Shown here: piece by piece, positions 21,289 to 32,499 of the stretch
How positions within the stretch are numbered: the stretch's first letter is position 1
Layout of the letters: every line of letters begins with the position of its first letter
Assembly (NCBI GenBank): GCA_963995505.1
Contig: OZ023199.1
Coordinates: 682,001-746,000 of the forward strand
DNA: 64,000 nucleotides
Source of the DNA: Hypericum androsaemum
Taxonomy: Eukaryota > Streptophyta > Magnoliopsida > Malpighiales > Hypericaceae
Direction: 5' to 3'
Program-made: the position numbers and the translations under genes
Notes under the pieces: generated by a model
The model's input: only the letters and a program-made list of their open reading frames with translations
Told to the model about the DNA's origin: nothing
Database searches by the model: none

Positions 21289-24200
21289 TTGTTTTGCAAG
21301 GTACTTGTTTGTCGCATGCCCCTCACTCGTTCCACCAACAACTTTCCGGTGGAAATCGAAGCGGACATTGGATATTTGGAGAGGACATTGCGACAAGAAA
21401 GAAGAACTCAAGAAAGGATGAACCAACAAGCTCATCCAAGGGACGATGCTCATGGAGATCGAGCTCCTCGAAGGACTCTCTTGGATTCCTATAAGCCCAC
21501 CTTGAGGGGAGCAATGACCGGAGTACCGAGGCCGAGTATCCAAGCTAACAATTTTGAGATCAAGCCGGCTGTGATAAACATGCTCCAATCTTCGGTTCAA
21601 TTCTATGGGTTGCCGAATGAAGACCCAAATGACCATATTGGTAACTTCCTGGAGATAGCCGACACAGTCAAGTTCGAAGGAGCTACCGATGATGCCGTGA
21701 AGCTTAGATTGTTTCCATTTACTTTGAAGGACCAAGCTAAAATGTGGTACAAGCAATTGGTCGATACAGATATCACCACGTGGGAGGAGTTAGCCAATGC
21801 CTTCCTTGAAAAGTTCTTCCCTTACGCAACGACAAATAGGCTCAGGAAGGAGATCAACAACTTTCAACAATTTGAAAATGAGACCTTGAGTGAAGCTTGG
21901 GAAAGATTCAAGGGACTACAAAGGAGTTGCCCACATCACAATTTGACAGAGGAGTCTCTACTCCACACCTTCTACTTTAGCCTTGGATCATCTACAAGGG
22001 GCACGGTTGATGCCGCCGCAAATGGATCATTCTTGAGAAAGGAGAAAGATGAAGCCTACCACATCTTGCAGCAGTTGGCAATTACAAACATGCTTATGGC
22101 TAATGAGAGAGCTAGGCAACCGAGAAAGGAGCAAGTAGAAGTGATTGATGTTGACATTGCCTCCTCAATTCAAGCTCAATTGGCTTTATTAGCAAAGCAA
22201 GTAAAGGAACTAAGCTTGAACAAAAGCAATGTGGCGATTGTGCAAACAAGTTGTGAAGTTTGTGGCAATGTTGGCCATGACATGAATGAGTGTGCCATGT
22301 TGGGCTCTTCTATGGAGCAAGTAAATTTTGTTGGGGGCCAAGGACAAGGCCAAGGTCAAGGTCAAGGGGCAAATAGGATGGGAAACAACCCATATTCCTC
22401 TACTTACAATCCCGGTTGGAGAAATCACCCGAACTTCTCTTGGAGGGGTACCGGAGGAAGTAGTGGAGATAACATGGCAATTGTTCCGGATAAGGGACTT
22501 CCTCTTCGTACTACACAACAAGGACCTCCTCCGGGTTTCCAACCACGTTTTTCCTTGATGGATCGGATGGGAAATATTGAGGAGAGATTTGACAAGATGG
22601 AAAAGTTTATGCAAGAAGTTGGAGGGGTGGTTAGCCAACAAGGCCAATTTTTGGCCGCCATACAACAACAAGCATCAAGGCAAGATAGCTTTGAACAAAT
22701 CCTCAAAGGTCAAGCAACCGCCATGCACAATATAGAGAGGCAACTTGGGCAAATAGCAAGTGCAAGTGCCCACAGAGCGTCCGGTTCTCTTCCCAGCTCC
22801 ACGGAAGTGAATCCTCGAGGAAATGTGTGTGCAATTTCTTTGAGGAGTGGTAAGGAAATAGCTTCTCAAGAGGCAACCAGGAAGAACAATGATGATCCTA
22901 TGGAAGCCCATGAGGAGGAGACTGAAGTGGAGGCAAAGAGAGAGAGAAGTCCACCGGTTGAGAGTGCTGAAGAAGAAGTCTACGTGCCACCACCACCTAA
23001 AGCCCCTCGACTACCATTCCCTCAAAGAGTGAAGAAGAAGAATGTGATGGATGACAAGTTTATTGGCTTCATGGAGAAGATGAAGAACATCCAGATCAGC
23101 GTTTCTTTTCTTGAGATGTTGGATCAATTGCCGCAGTACTCAAAGTTTCTCAAAGAACTCATCGCTAAGAAGAGGAAGTGGAAAGATGGAGAGACGGTAG
23201 CTCTAACGGCTAAATGTAGCTCTATCATCTCCAAAGATCTCCCGAAGAAATTAAAAGATCCGGGGAGCTTCACTATTCCTGGTTTTGTTGGTGATGTGGA
23301 GTTTCCAAAGTGTTTGTGTGACTTGGGTGCAAGTATCAACTTGATGCCTTTGTCCATCTTTCGGAGACTTGGCTTATGTGAGGTGAAACCAACTTCTATG
23401 CGTCTCCAATTGGCGGACCAAACCATAAAGAAGCCATTCGGGGTAGTGGAGGATGTCTTGGTGAAGGTTGATAAGTTTATCTTCCCCGTGGACTTTGTGG
23501 TGCTGGATTTTGATGAAGACAAGAGCTGTCCATTAATCCTTGGCCGGCCATTTCTCAATACGGCACGTGCCTTGGTGGATGTGCATGATGGACGATTGGT
23601 CCTCCGAGTAGGGGAGGAGAAAGTTGAGTTCAAGATGTCTGATCCAATGCGTCATCCTCTTGATGAAGGGACTTGCATGAAGATTGATCTGGTGGAGGAA
23701 TGCGTCCATGATTTGGGCAAGGAGAGCTCATTGAAGATTGAAGATGGAATAGAGGAAAAGAATGATGGAGAACAAGATGAGGATGACATGGTTGATTTGG
23801 AGTATCCTACTCCACCTTCCATCATTAAGGCTCCAAGCTTGGAGTTGAAAGAGCTACCCTCCCATCTACGATATGCATTCTTAAAGGATGAAGGAAGAGT
23901 CCCCATCATCATCTCCAACAAGCTTTCTAAGGAGCAAGAGGAGAAGGTGCTTGAAGTGGTTAACAAGCGGATTAAGGGCGTGGCATGCCAAAAATCTGAT
24001 ATGAAGGGGATAAATCCTAACATGGTTATGCATTACAACCACTTGGAGGAGGAAGCCAAGCCCGGAGTAGAAAGGCTTAACAAGGCGGATAAGAAAAAGG
24101 CACATGATGCCTACATCGTGAAGAAAGAGTTCAAGAAGGGTGATCAAGTGCTACTCTACAACTCCCGTTTGAAACTTTTTCTCGGAAAACATAAGTCCAA

Positions 24201-24372
24201 GTGGAGTGGACCTTTCAAGGTGGTAAAGGTTTTTCCATTTGGAACTCTCAAGTTGGAAAGAATCAATGGAGGAGTATTCAAGGTGAATGGCCAAAGGTGC
24301 AAGATGTACCTTGGTGGTAATATGGAACGGCAAGCGGAAGTGCAATCCGTGGGTTCACCCTCCAATGCATGA
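21289..24372 (+). CDS. Athila Gag-protease fused to integrase C-tail
   Basis: One open frame of 1,027 codons; the likely start is the ATG at 21316 (MPLTRSTNN) rather than 21289. Order: Gag core (about residues 90-290), a CCHC knuckle CEVCGNVGHDMNEC near 322, a Gln-rich linker, and an aspartic protease with DLGASINLMP (Asp near 678) and LGRPFLNTARALVDV. Next come the opening residues of the polymerase (LKELPSHLRYAFL, HYNHLEEEAKPGVE). Then, with no frame change, it goes straight to the integrase tail (KKGDQVLLYNSRLKLF, WSGPFKVVKVFPFG). The missing part is the whole reverse transcriptase, RNase H and integrase catalytic core. Keeping frame across such a deletion suggests the short form has been copied as it is. 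Confidence 0.9.
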   Translation: MFCKVLVCRMPLTRSTNNFPVEIEADIGYLERTLRQERRTQERMNQQAHPRDDAHGDRAPRRTLLDSYKPTLRGAMTGVPRPSIQANNFEIKPAVINMLQSSVQFYGLPNEDPNDHIGNFLEIADTVKFEGATDDAVKLRLFPFTLKDQAKMWYKQLVDTDITTWEELANAFLEKFFPYATTNRLRKEINNFQQFENETLSEAWERFKGLQRSCPHHNLTEESLLHTFYFSLGSSTRGTVDAAANGSFLRKEKDEAYHILQQLAITNMLMANERARQPRKEQVEVIDVDIASSIQAQLALLAKQVKELSLNKSNVAIVQTSCEVCGNVGHDMNECAMLGSSMEQVNFVGGQGQGQGQGQGANRMGNNPYSSTYNPGWRNHPNFSWRGTGGSSGDNMAIVPDKGLPLRTTQQGPPPGFQPRFSLMDRMGNIEERFDKMEKFMQEVGGVVSQQGQFLAAIQQQASRQDSFEQILKGQATAMHNIERQLGQIASASAHRASGSLPSSTEVNPRGNVCAISLRSGKEIASQEATRKNNDDPMEAHEEETEVEAKRERSPPVESAEEEVYVPPPPKAPRLPFPQRVKKKNVMDDKFIGFMEKMKNIQISVSFLEMLDQLPQYSKFLKELIAKKRKWKDGETVALTAKCSSIISKDLPKKLKDPGSFTIPGFVGDVEFPKCLCDLGASINLMPLSIFRRLGLCEVKPTSMRLQLADQTIKKPFGVVEDVLVKVDKFIFPVDFVVLDFDEDKSCPLILGRPFLNTARALVDVHDGRLVLRVGEEKVEFKMSDPMRHPLDEGTCMKIDLVEECVHDLGKESSLKIEDGIEEKNDGEQDEDDMVDLEYPTPPSIIKAPSLELKELPSHLRYAFLKDEGRVPIIISNKLSKEQEEKVLEVVNKRIKGVACQKSDMKGINPNMVMHYNHLEEEAKPGVERLNKADKKKAHDAYIVKKEFKKGDQVLLYNSRLKLFLGKHKSKWSGPFKVVKVFPFGTLKLERINGGVFKVNGQRCKMYLGGNMERQAEVQSVGSPSNA

Positions 24373-26616
24373 ACAAGGGGAGTAAAGTCAAGCTAATGAC
24401 TATAACTTAGCATGTTTTATCTTTGTCTTTATATTGCTATAGTCTTTTATGTGATGTTCTTTTATGTATTGTTCTTATCCCGGTATGATTTTGTAGTGTT
24501 AGTTCATGCTTATGGGGTCTCTTGCATCTTGAAGGTGACATGGACGATTGGAAGCTCAGCAAAGATCGAAGACGAGTTGGGAAAGAAAAAAAAAAAATTT
24601 TTGCGAAAAAAAAAAAAAAAATTTTTGGCGTGGCTTTTAGCCACGGCCGTGGCAACTCTCGGTTTTCATTTTTAAATTTTTTTTTTTGAAAAAAAAAAAC
24701 AAAAATTTTTTTTTTGTCGTGGCTTTTAGCCACGGCCGTGGCAACTTTCGGTTTTAATTTCAATCCCGTTTTTTTTTTTTTTTTTTTTTGAAATTTTTTT
24801 TTTTTTTAATACTCTCCCTCCCATTTCCCCCAAATCATCCCAATCAAGGGGTAGCAAGTGGCGATTGAAGGGGTCGAAGTTCAACATGGACAGGGAGCTG
24901 CGTCATCAAAGCTACTACATCCAGCACATGGTGGAGCTATCCGGATACAACATCCCACCACCACCACCCTCTCCACCTCAAGACTAAGGGAAGTTTCCTA
25001 GCATATTTTTTTTTCTTTCGTTATTTTCTTGTCTTCGTGATGAATTGAGTTTGCTTTATGTCTTTGTGATGTCGTGTTCTTCATGTTTGATTGTTGTTCA
25101 TGCTTGCTTCTTAATGCATTTGTTAGTATAGTTCAATTGTTTAGATGTATGTATGCTCCCTCCACCTTGAGGACAAGGTGTTCTTCAAGTGTGGGGGTGT
25201 GGTTCCACTTAGGAATCCTTTTGTATGTTTAGATATGGTTTGTCTTGTTTAGGCAATGATTTGGCATGAATTTTCAAAATTTGACCCCCTTCAAAATTCT
25301 TTAACTCGTGTTAGAAGCTTACCACACACCTAGTTAGGAAATGAACTCGAGCACAAGGCCTAAGAACTTGTAGAAACCTCACCCTCGGTTGTTTAGACTA
25401 GTAGTCTCACTATGTAGATTAGACTAGAGGGTTGATGAGTGACCTTGTGAGGAACTTTGAGCCGAAGGAGGAGACAACCGTCTTCATTTATTCATGAGGT
25501 GCCTACATGAGTTCGGTTGATCGAGGTATCCTACTAGTACTTGACATGGTCTTGGTTGTGTGGCGTTAGTGAATGACGGGGGCTAATCCTTTGAAATTGA
25601 GCCTAGAGCTTTAGAACCAAGAACCTTCATATCCATTGTTTTAACCTATTGAGCCTAGCCATTCTTTGATCATATTATATGTATACCAACTCTAAGCCCT
25701 ATATCCACCATCTTCCCGACCTTTGGTCATCCGATCCGAGGACACGTAAGTTTACATTTTTTTTTGGGAAATGATATGTATTGGGTTTAGTTGGTAGCTT
25801 AGTGTTCTTATGGGTTAATTCTTTGGGAAGTTGGTTAATTGAGAGGCTATACAAAGAAGCCGAGTTCTTGCCTAGAAAATGCCAAGTTTGTGTTTGTGTT
25901 TGTATTTGTAAAAGAAAAAAAAAGAAAGAAAAAAAAAGAGGAAAAGAAAAGAAAAGAAAAAAAAAGTGAAGGTTGAATAAGGCATTTATAATTGGCATAA
26001 CTCGTGCTACGTGGTCTTAGGAAATGGGTGAATTTTGGGAGTGTGCTTTAATTATTTATGGTGAGGATGTTTAGAATAGACGAGAGACTAGAATGCTTTT
26101 GTAACATGTCCTCGGATTGGGTGGTTTAACTACTATCCATACATATTTCCTCACCATTATCTTAGCCCCATTATAACCAGATTGAAAGCTCCTGGTTCAC
26201 GAGCAACCACATGACTTTGAGACACTGTTGAGTAGGACGTAGGATACTTTGAAAGACATCGGTCATGTACGCGAGAGATAGGAAGTTGGCTACTTACAAA
26301 TCGTGAGCTAAAGATTTCCGAACCTCTGAGTGGTTAACCTTCTAGTGTCTTTTACATAGTGATAACACTTGATTAAACCATCGAGTGGTGAGGTGTCTAC
26401 CAGTTCTTACTCTTTGTGTTTGAGTTGATGACTAGCTAGGTTGTGTGATAATACTTTTGATGTGAGTTTGAAATTTTGAGGGGAGTTAAATTGTGAATTT
26501 ATCATGCCTAGTCTTGTCCTTATCATGTCTTCTTTCTTATGTGATTGTGATTGTGTTTGTGTTTGTATTTGTATGAGTATTGCTTGAGGACAAGCAATGA
26601 TTCAAGTGTGGGGGTG
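24373..26616 (+). other. Athila 3' non-coding region with palindromes and A/T tracts
   Basis: 24540-24800 has two tandem copies of a ~100-bp block, each with the perfect palindrome GCCACGGCCGTGGC (24640-24653 and 24729-24742) between long A and T tracts. 24840-24985 reads as a short frame ending NIPPPPPSPPQD and a stop, perhaps the remnant of a third Athila frame. A first polypurine-like string (caagtgtgggggtgtgg) occurs near 25185 and the real one at 26602-26616, so the 3' region may contain an old duplication. An A/G-rich run covers 25911-25965. Confidence 0.65.
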
Positions 26617-28215
26617 TGATGAGTGTGAAAACACTCTATCATCTATGTATGTTTTAGTGTCAATTTTCCATTGTTTCTAGTATTGTTGTGTGTTATTTAT
26701 CGTTGTATTGTTATATTTCGTATTTTTAACTTTTAGTATAGTTATTGTGATTTTCATTAGTTTTGTTCATTTTTATTTCAAGGAGGCTTTGTGGTAATGC
26801 GGGGAGGATATTGGTGTACTTTGGAGCGCGTCAACGACGATCGGATCAGCCTTGAAGAAATGGTGCACGATCGGGAAGGCGATGACATTGGGCTAACTGA
26901 CCTCGAGAGACTTAAATACCGATAACTTTCTCATCCGAAGTCCAATAGAGACGAGTGAGGTGGTTCTGGAAAGAAGACATCCGGGTCTACAACGTTGTTT
27001 CTTTGGTCGTCTTCAGATTCGAAGTCTAAGAGGGTCGAAAATACGCATGAAGTCGAGCATTAAATCTGAGGACTCGCCTGACCGAAATTGGCCAAAATTC
27101 CGGGACCATTCCGGAATTTGCCAGGACGTTTTCTTGGCTGCCATCCCACACCTCTTGGCTGGAATTCCACTACAAAATTCTCCATACTCCACTACCTTCC
27201 TTTGTCTCCCACTACTCCACTTTGTCCCCCACTAATTCCATTCTTCCATACTTTGACTACACTTCACTACCACTCATTCACTCATTCTCTCCTTCCGCCA
27301 AGAACCAAAAAACCGTGGCTGCCTCTTCCTCTTCCTCCCAAGCAAAAAACGTGGCTCACCATTGAAGAGGAGAGCAAGAAGAACGTGGCTGCCAACCAAG
27401 AGAAGAGGAGAGGAGAAGAGAAGAAGAACGTGGCCTTGAAGAAGGAGCTAGGAGGGAGCCATTGAAGACACTCATTGAGCTTTTCCTAAACTCTATCTTT
27501 GTTGTTCATGTTCTATTTACTTTGTACAATGGATAATTTGTGTTGTTTGTTGAACATGAGTGAGTAGTTGATTTGTGAGTTTGGTGCCTTGATGGCACCT
27601 ACTTAGCCAATGGTTTTGTGGGGATAATATGTTAAGGTTTATGTACTAGTTAATGTGTTGAATGCTTAATCTTGATTGATCACCTTGATTATGAACTAAG
27701 TTGATGCTAATCGCCGGGAGGGGTTAGGATTAACGGACCATTTAACTAGTTAACTAGTTGCCTATTGTTGAGGGATCACCTTAGGTGACTAGTTGTCCAA
27801 AGGATGATGGTGATAATCGGTAGTTAGTTGGATTAGTTGGCTAATTAGTCGCGGGAGCGCGGTTGGTTAGACTAAGCCTAATTAACTATCGATTTAGACT
27901 AGTTTGTCGCGGGAGCATTGATTAGTTGCTTAAGAAACATCCGGACCATAACACGAACTCAATAAACCCCACATGCCATTTGGTTATTTAGGTTGTCATT
28001 GGTACCAAGCTCACTCTTGTTTTAAGTGTTTTAACCTTCTCCTTGCTTAGTTGTAATTTTATTTCAAGTAGCATTTTGTGTTTGGAATTGACACCTCCAT
28101 TTCTTTGAGTCCTAAACTAGTGATAAAGTCGAATTTGCGGACTAGCTTAGTCCTCGTGGGACGACAATCCCGTACTTACTCATTATTGCAAGAGGGGTGA
28201 AAATCCTTCCTTTCA
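26617..28215 (+). repeat. 3' LTR of the Athila element
   Basis: Partner of 19577-21175, the same length to the base, bounded on the right by the target duplication tgctt. Confidence 0.95.
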
Positions 28216-28220
28216 TGCTT

Positions 28221-28915
28221 AGTCCAAAAATAGGAGTCGCACTGCTTGAAAATTGAAGGAAAAACTAATGAATTTAAAGACGGTATGAGTCGCAGCTTAT
28301 CATCAGGTATGTGCCCCAATCGCCGGTGCCAGGCCGAAGCATCACTTTCTGCCGATAACGCTACCCCTCCCCGCACATCCTCGAAGTAGTAGAGCCCATC
28401 GCATTGTCTACCCACTCCAATCAGGCTCCTCGAAATTGAGTCATGTATAACACATGAGTCAGCATAAAAGGTCACGGTACAATTAAGATCCTTAGTCAAC
28501 TTGCTCACAGACAATAAATTGCACTTGAATAAAGGAATGTACAAAACATCAGTAAGAGCAATTCTGGCATTTAGATGGACGGTGCCAATGCCTACAATAG
28601 GAATTTCTTCGCTATTGGGTATTTTTACGGGCGGATGACTAATATCAGATTTTTCATCAACTAAGAGCTCTTTATTGTAGGTAATGTGATCGGTGGCACC
28701 TGAATCCATTACCCAAGGTTGAGTGAAGATGACCTTACCAGCCATGTGACATGTGAGTGGATGAATCAATCACCATGGAGGCAACCGGAGCACCTTGTTC
28801 TGCCTTACCTGCAAGTTGGCGAAAAAGGACATTGACCTGGTCTTGTGTTAGTCCAGGTGAGTTACTTTCATCATGAGTAGCGTGAGCAACACGTGGTCGA
28901 GAATTATGATTCATT
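28221..28915 (-). pseudogene. Copia gag-end, protease and pre-integrase segment
   Basis: Minus-strand continuation of the Copia element across the Athila insertion. It has LTQDQVNVLFRQLAG (end of gag), then after a one-base frame slip near 28755 WVMDSGATDHIT (protease), LLSVSKLTKDLNC and WHRRLGHIPDDKL (pre-integrase). The Athila insertion point lies at a Lys-His pair of the pre-integrase region. Confidence 0.85.
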
Positions 28916-28919
28916 CTTT

Positions 28920-29064
28920 TGACGAGTTTGTTGTTAGAGAATTTAGATATGGCTTCACAGTTAGATGTTACTTGGGAAATGGAGGACCGATAGATGACAG
29001 TTTGTTACGTTACCAAAATGTGCACCGTTCACAACTCGTTTGGAATCGTGAGGTACGTAATTAA
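28920..29064 (+). pseudogene. Plant mobile domain (PMD)-like fragment
   Basis: The plus strand reads GGPIDDSLLRYQNVHRSQLVWN, quoted in parts: GGPIDDSLL, YQNVHRSQLVW. This is the opening signature of plant mobile domain / PP7-long-form-like proteins (GP.D.S.L..Q..HRS..VW). An in-phase ATG (28951) is one frame off, so it is broken. PMD genes are often carried by MULEs, which fits the neighbouring transposase. Confidence 0.6.
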
Positions 29065-29124
29065 AAGTAACGAATATTATATTCAATATTTTGTTAATGA
29101 TATATTTTTAATATTTTTGATTGG

Positions 29125-30318
29125 TTATTTTGTGTAGGTTGAGAACCTAATTAGAATGTCTGGTTGTTGCGCAACTATATTCATAATTACTTCCGCAATG
29201 TGAGCAGAATTGAGTTGTCGATGATCTTTTGAAGGTCGTTCTGCACTACAGGTATGCGGGTAGATGTATTTGACTATTCGCCATGTAGGAAGTATTAATC
29301 CCTTTGCAAAGACACGGATCTTCCATTTACACCCTTCTTCCCATTTTTTACACTTCACAGCGTAAGTGCGGGGTCTTGTTTCCTTAAGCTTCAACTCGCG
29401 CCGCACTTTCATTGAGAATCTTTCGATCTCCCTCTTTGCATCTTCTTTGGTATTCCATATTGTACCCTCCTTCAATTTACCATCACAACTTCCATCCATT
29501 TTGGTGTGAGGTCCCCAATCTTCATCATAAATACTCATCGATTCTTGTTCACCATGCTCAGTTGCAGCAACTTGATAGTGACCGTCAAACTGTGGTTCTC
29601 CATATTGTTCTTCTTCTTCTTCTTCTTCTTCTTCTTCTTCTTCTCCGTATAGTTCTTCTTCTTCTCTGTGTTGTTCTTGTTCTTGTTCTTCTTCTTCGGT
29701 ATGAAAATTTGTAGTTGCATATGGATGCACTTTTGTAGGATCATATTCAAACCAAACTGTTTGGACTTCATAATCATCGACATCAGCATCCCTCATGTAA
29801 GGAACAACAACAGGCGTCACTCTTGACGGACCAGCTCCATGACTATCCCTTATGGAAGGAAGTAAAAAAGGCGACACTCTTGACGGACCAGCTCCATCAT
29901 TACTCATTAACTGGTTTTTATGAACATCCAATATTTGGTAATTATTTGACACCCTCTTCTCCACAATGATTTCTAAATAAATCACACTCTTGTACGGTCC
30001 TACAAACCTTATCATTGTGTAAACCATATTCCTAACATCTCCATCATTGTCAATAGGCATTTGATAAAATTTCTCTCTGTCAATTGGATATCTAAATAGC
30101 AGCCTACGAACTTCTTCACCAGGACCAATAGTCTTTTCATATACTTTTGTTAATAACACATCATAGGAGAAATCTTCATAACACTTGATCTTTTTTTCAA
30201 ATCCACCGATGTAATAAAATCCGATTTCACTGTTGTAGTACATTTCTCCATCATATTTCAAAGTTATTCGTACATTCCGCAAAGCCGTTTTTTCAACTAT
30301 AACAAAAGAATTTGACAC
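29125..30318 (-). pseudogene. MULE transposase, N-terminal part only
   Basis: 397 codons on the minus strand. Residues ~10-120 form a PB1-like opening (RNVRITLKYDGEMYY). A long Glu tract (about 205-245, the GAA microsatellite at 29600-29645) follows, and then the MuDR DNA-binding domain: KEDAKREIERFSMKVRRELK, YAVKCKKWEEGCKWKIRVF, WRIVKYIYPHTC. The last part has the C...C...H.C spacing of the WRKY/GCM1-type zinc finger. The frame then ends, before the D-D-E catalytic region. An acceptor-like ttgttatag just before residue ~8 (near 30302) suggests an upstream exon. Not functional as a transposase. Confidence 0.8.
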
Positions 30319-30344
30319 TTAATTAGAGTAGCTTAATTCATAAG

Positions 30345-31340
30345 TTCACAAAATAAAATTACAGAAATTCATCAACTATAACAAAATTTATTGCAAAGTT
30401 TTAATTGACACATAATTAGAGGTGGCATAATCCATCATCAAATATAATTAAAATTTGTGAATGAATTTAATAAACAACCAAACAAGAGACATGTATGTTC
30501 TTTTCTTATGCATTAATTTCATATTTATGACAATATACAAGTAACATAACAAATTGATGACAAAATTTATTCAGAAAATAAAATTGACCGTATTCATCAA
30601 CTATCACAAAATTTATGACAAAGTATAAATTCACATATAATTAGAGGTTGCATAATCCATCATCAAATGTAATTTTTGATAATTTTATCTAATAAAATTA
30701 TTACTAATTACTAAATTTCTGCTTATTTTTTCTTATGCACTAATTTCATATTTATAACAAGATTGTTGTATAAGTAACATAACAAATTAATGAAAAAATT
30801 TATTATGAAAATAAAATTACAGAAATTCATCAACTATAATAAAATTTATGACAACGTATAAATTGATACATAATTAGAGGTTGCATAATCCATCATTAAA
30901 TATAATTTTTGATAATTTTATCTAATAAAATTATTACTAATTATTAAATTTCTACTTATTTTTTCTTATGCACTAATTTCATATTTATAACAAGATTGTT
31001 GTATAAGTAACATAACAAATTAATGACAAAATTTATTATGAAAATAAAATTACAGAAATTCATCAACTATAATAAAATTTATGACAACGTATAAATTGAT
31101 ACATAATTAGAGGTGGCATAATCTATCATAAGTTCATGATTAATTACCGATATGGTTAATTTCATATTTATGACAAAAATGTTGTATAAGTAACATAACA
31201 ATGACAAAATTTATTCCGAAAATCGAATTGCAGAAATTCATCAACTATAATAAAATTTATAACAAAGTATAAATTGATACATAATTAGAGGTAACATAAT
31301 CTATCAGAAGTTCACAAAAAAATTGTAAATTAAAACGTAC
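30345..31340. repeat. Five-unit AT-rich tandem repeat (~230 bp period)
   Basis: The anchor attcatcaactat occurs at 30367, 30592, 30825, 31058 and 31236, giving spacings of 225, 233, 233 and 178 bases. Other shared words are taattagaggttgcataatc, taagtaacataacaaatt and tttcatatttat. The units at 30825 and 31058 are almost identical. The array lies upstream of the transposase frame, probably in its first intron. Confidence 0.85.
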
Positions 31341-31665
31341 CTTCGGAGGAAAAAATTTAGAAACGGTGAAGTTGTTCTTCTGTGAGGAGGAAGAAATGTT
31401 GGGGGGATTATATAGACCCCAAGCCGAAATTATCTTTCGATTTCCAACCACTTTTTCCCACTTTTTTTGGATCTTGTTCGGAGTGAGGTCGAAAATAATT
31501 TTCGACCTAGGCACCAACGAATCCCGGATTTTTTGGATAAAGGCCATCCACCTAAGTCGAAGGAAAATTTTGATCTGAATCCGAGATCGAATTTTTTTTT
31601 CGATTTGGTCCCTAGGTCGAAAACGTTTTTCGACCTGGGTATCAAATCGAAAATACGCTTTCGAC

Positions 31666-32499
31666 TAGGGATGGCAATGGGTAGGGTCAGGTAGGGTATT
31701 GGTAGGACCCAACCCATACCCTAGTTTTTGGAGTTAGACTCATACCCTACCCTCGACCCTACAAATTTTTTATTGTTAGACCCATACCCTACCCTCCAGG
31801 AGACCCAGGGTTTATAGGGTCTGCAGGGTCCGACCCTTTAACATTCTATCTTTTTGATAATTACTTTACAAGATACTTTTATTATTTTAATATAATCCAA
31901 ATAAAGAAAAAATCAAAGTCTATGTAATAAAATAATAATCTCAAATTAAAGTTGAGAGTAAACTATAAACCAACTGGTTCAACATAAAATGAAACACATA
32001 CGATTAACTCGTTAATAAGAAACTAAAACTTATAAGTGTTCTTGTATAATATAAAGTTTCAACTTCAAAATAATTTCTTTCTAAATTTTCAAGCGACTTT
32101 CGAACACGTTTTCTCGATCATCTTCTTGCTCTTGTAATCTAACTCTTCTCGGTAGCTTCTGTGTCTAACCAAAAAGTTTAATTACTTAATTAGTCATATA
32201 ATATTTGAAATTTTAAATTTAAAAAATAGTATTATATTAGGTTTTTTTTGCGGCTGTATTATAATTATCTTAGTAATATAATAAATATGGATCTAAGTAG
32301 GATCTGGTTAGGGTAGGGTATAATTAGTGGGTCTATGAGTAGGGTCTGGGTCTGAGTTTATATAGACCCTATCCAGACCCGAACCCTATCTAAATCTATA
32401 GACCCAAACTCAAACCCTACCCAAGACCCATAGACCCTAAGATCCACGGGGAAAGGTAAGGGTCTGATCCACTGGGTCTGGGTCTTTTTGCCATCCCTA
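31666..32499. mobile_element. Non-autonomous hAT element, 834 bp
   Basis: Ends are TAGGGATGGCAA and its exact complement TTGCCATCCCTA. The 8-bp target duplication ctttcgac sits at 31658-31665 and 32500-32507. Subterminal zones of ~200 bp on each side are packed with gggtagggt / accctaccc and gggtctggg words, the kind of repeated transposase-binding motif seen in hAT elements. The AT-rich middle (31850-32270) has no coding capacity. Confidence 0.9.

Larger units (their letters stand above)
19577..28215 (+). mobile_element. Young non-autonomous Athila (Gypsy) element
   Basis: Two near-identical 1,599-bp LTRs (19577-21175 and 26617-28215) begin TGATGAGTG and end CCTTTCA. The 5-bp target duplication tgctt is present on both sides (19572-19576, 28216-28220). 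A tRNA-Asp primer site follows the 5' LTR and a polypurine tract (agtgtgggggtg) precedes the 3' LTR. The internal region carries one 1,027-codon frame with Gag, protease and an integrase tail but no reverse transcriptase, RNase H or integrase core. By eye I find one difference between the LTRs (19630 against 26670), so insertion is recent. It must have moved using proteins from a complete relative elsewhere. Confidence 0.95.
16690..28915 (-). mobile_element. Decayed Copia element, 5'-truncated, with nested Athila
   Basis: On the minus strand the element runs from about 28915 to 16690, interrupted by the Athila element (19577-28215). Parts in order: a piece of gag, protease (WVMDSGATDHIT) and pre-integrase (28221-28900), integrase (HCDIWGP, RADNGLEF), reverse transcriptase (FLHGDL, LLVYVDD), RNase H (YCDADWGG, SSAEAEY), polypurine tract gaaggggga and a short 3' LTR. 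A frameshift near 18085, a stop near 17578 and a further frameshift near 28755 kill it. The gag start and 5' LTR are missing; at 28915 it abuts MULE sequence. The catalytic integrase Glu remains, but the residues after it (WKQ) depart from the usual RKH. Confidence 0.9.

Noticed and set aside
29412..29714. Plus frame with a Leu-rich hydrophobic run
   Set aside because: It is the antisense of the GAA/GAG microsatellite that codes the Glu tract of the MULE transposase.
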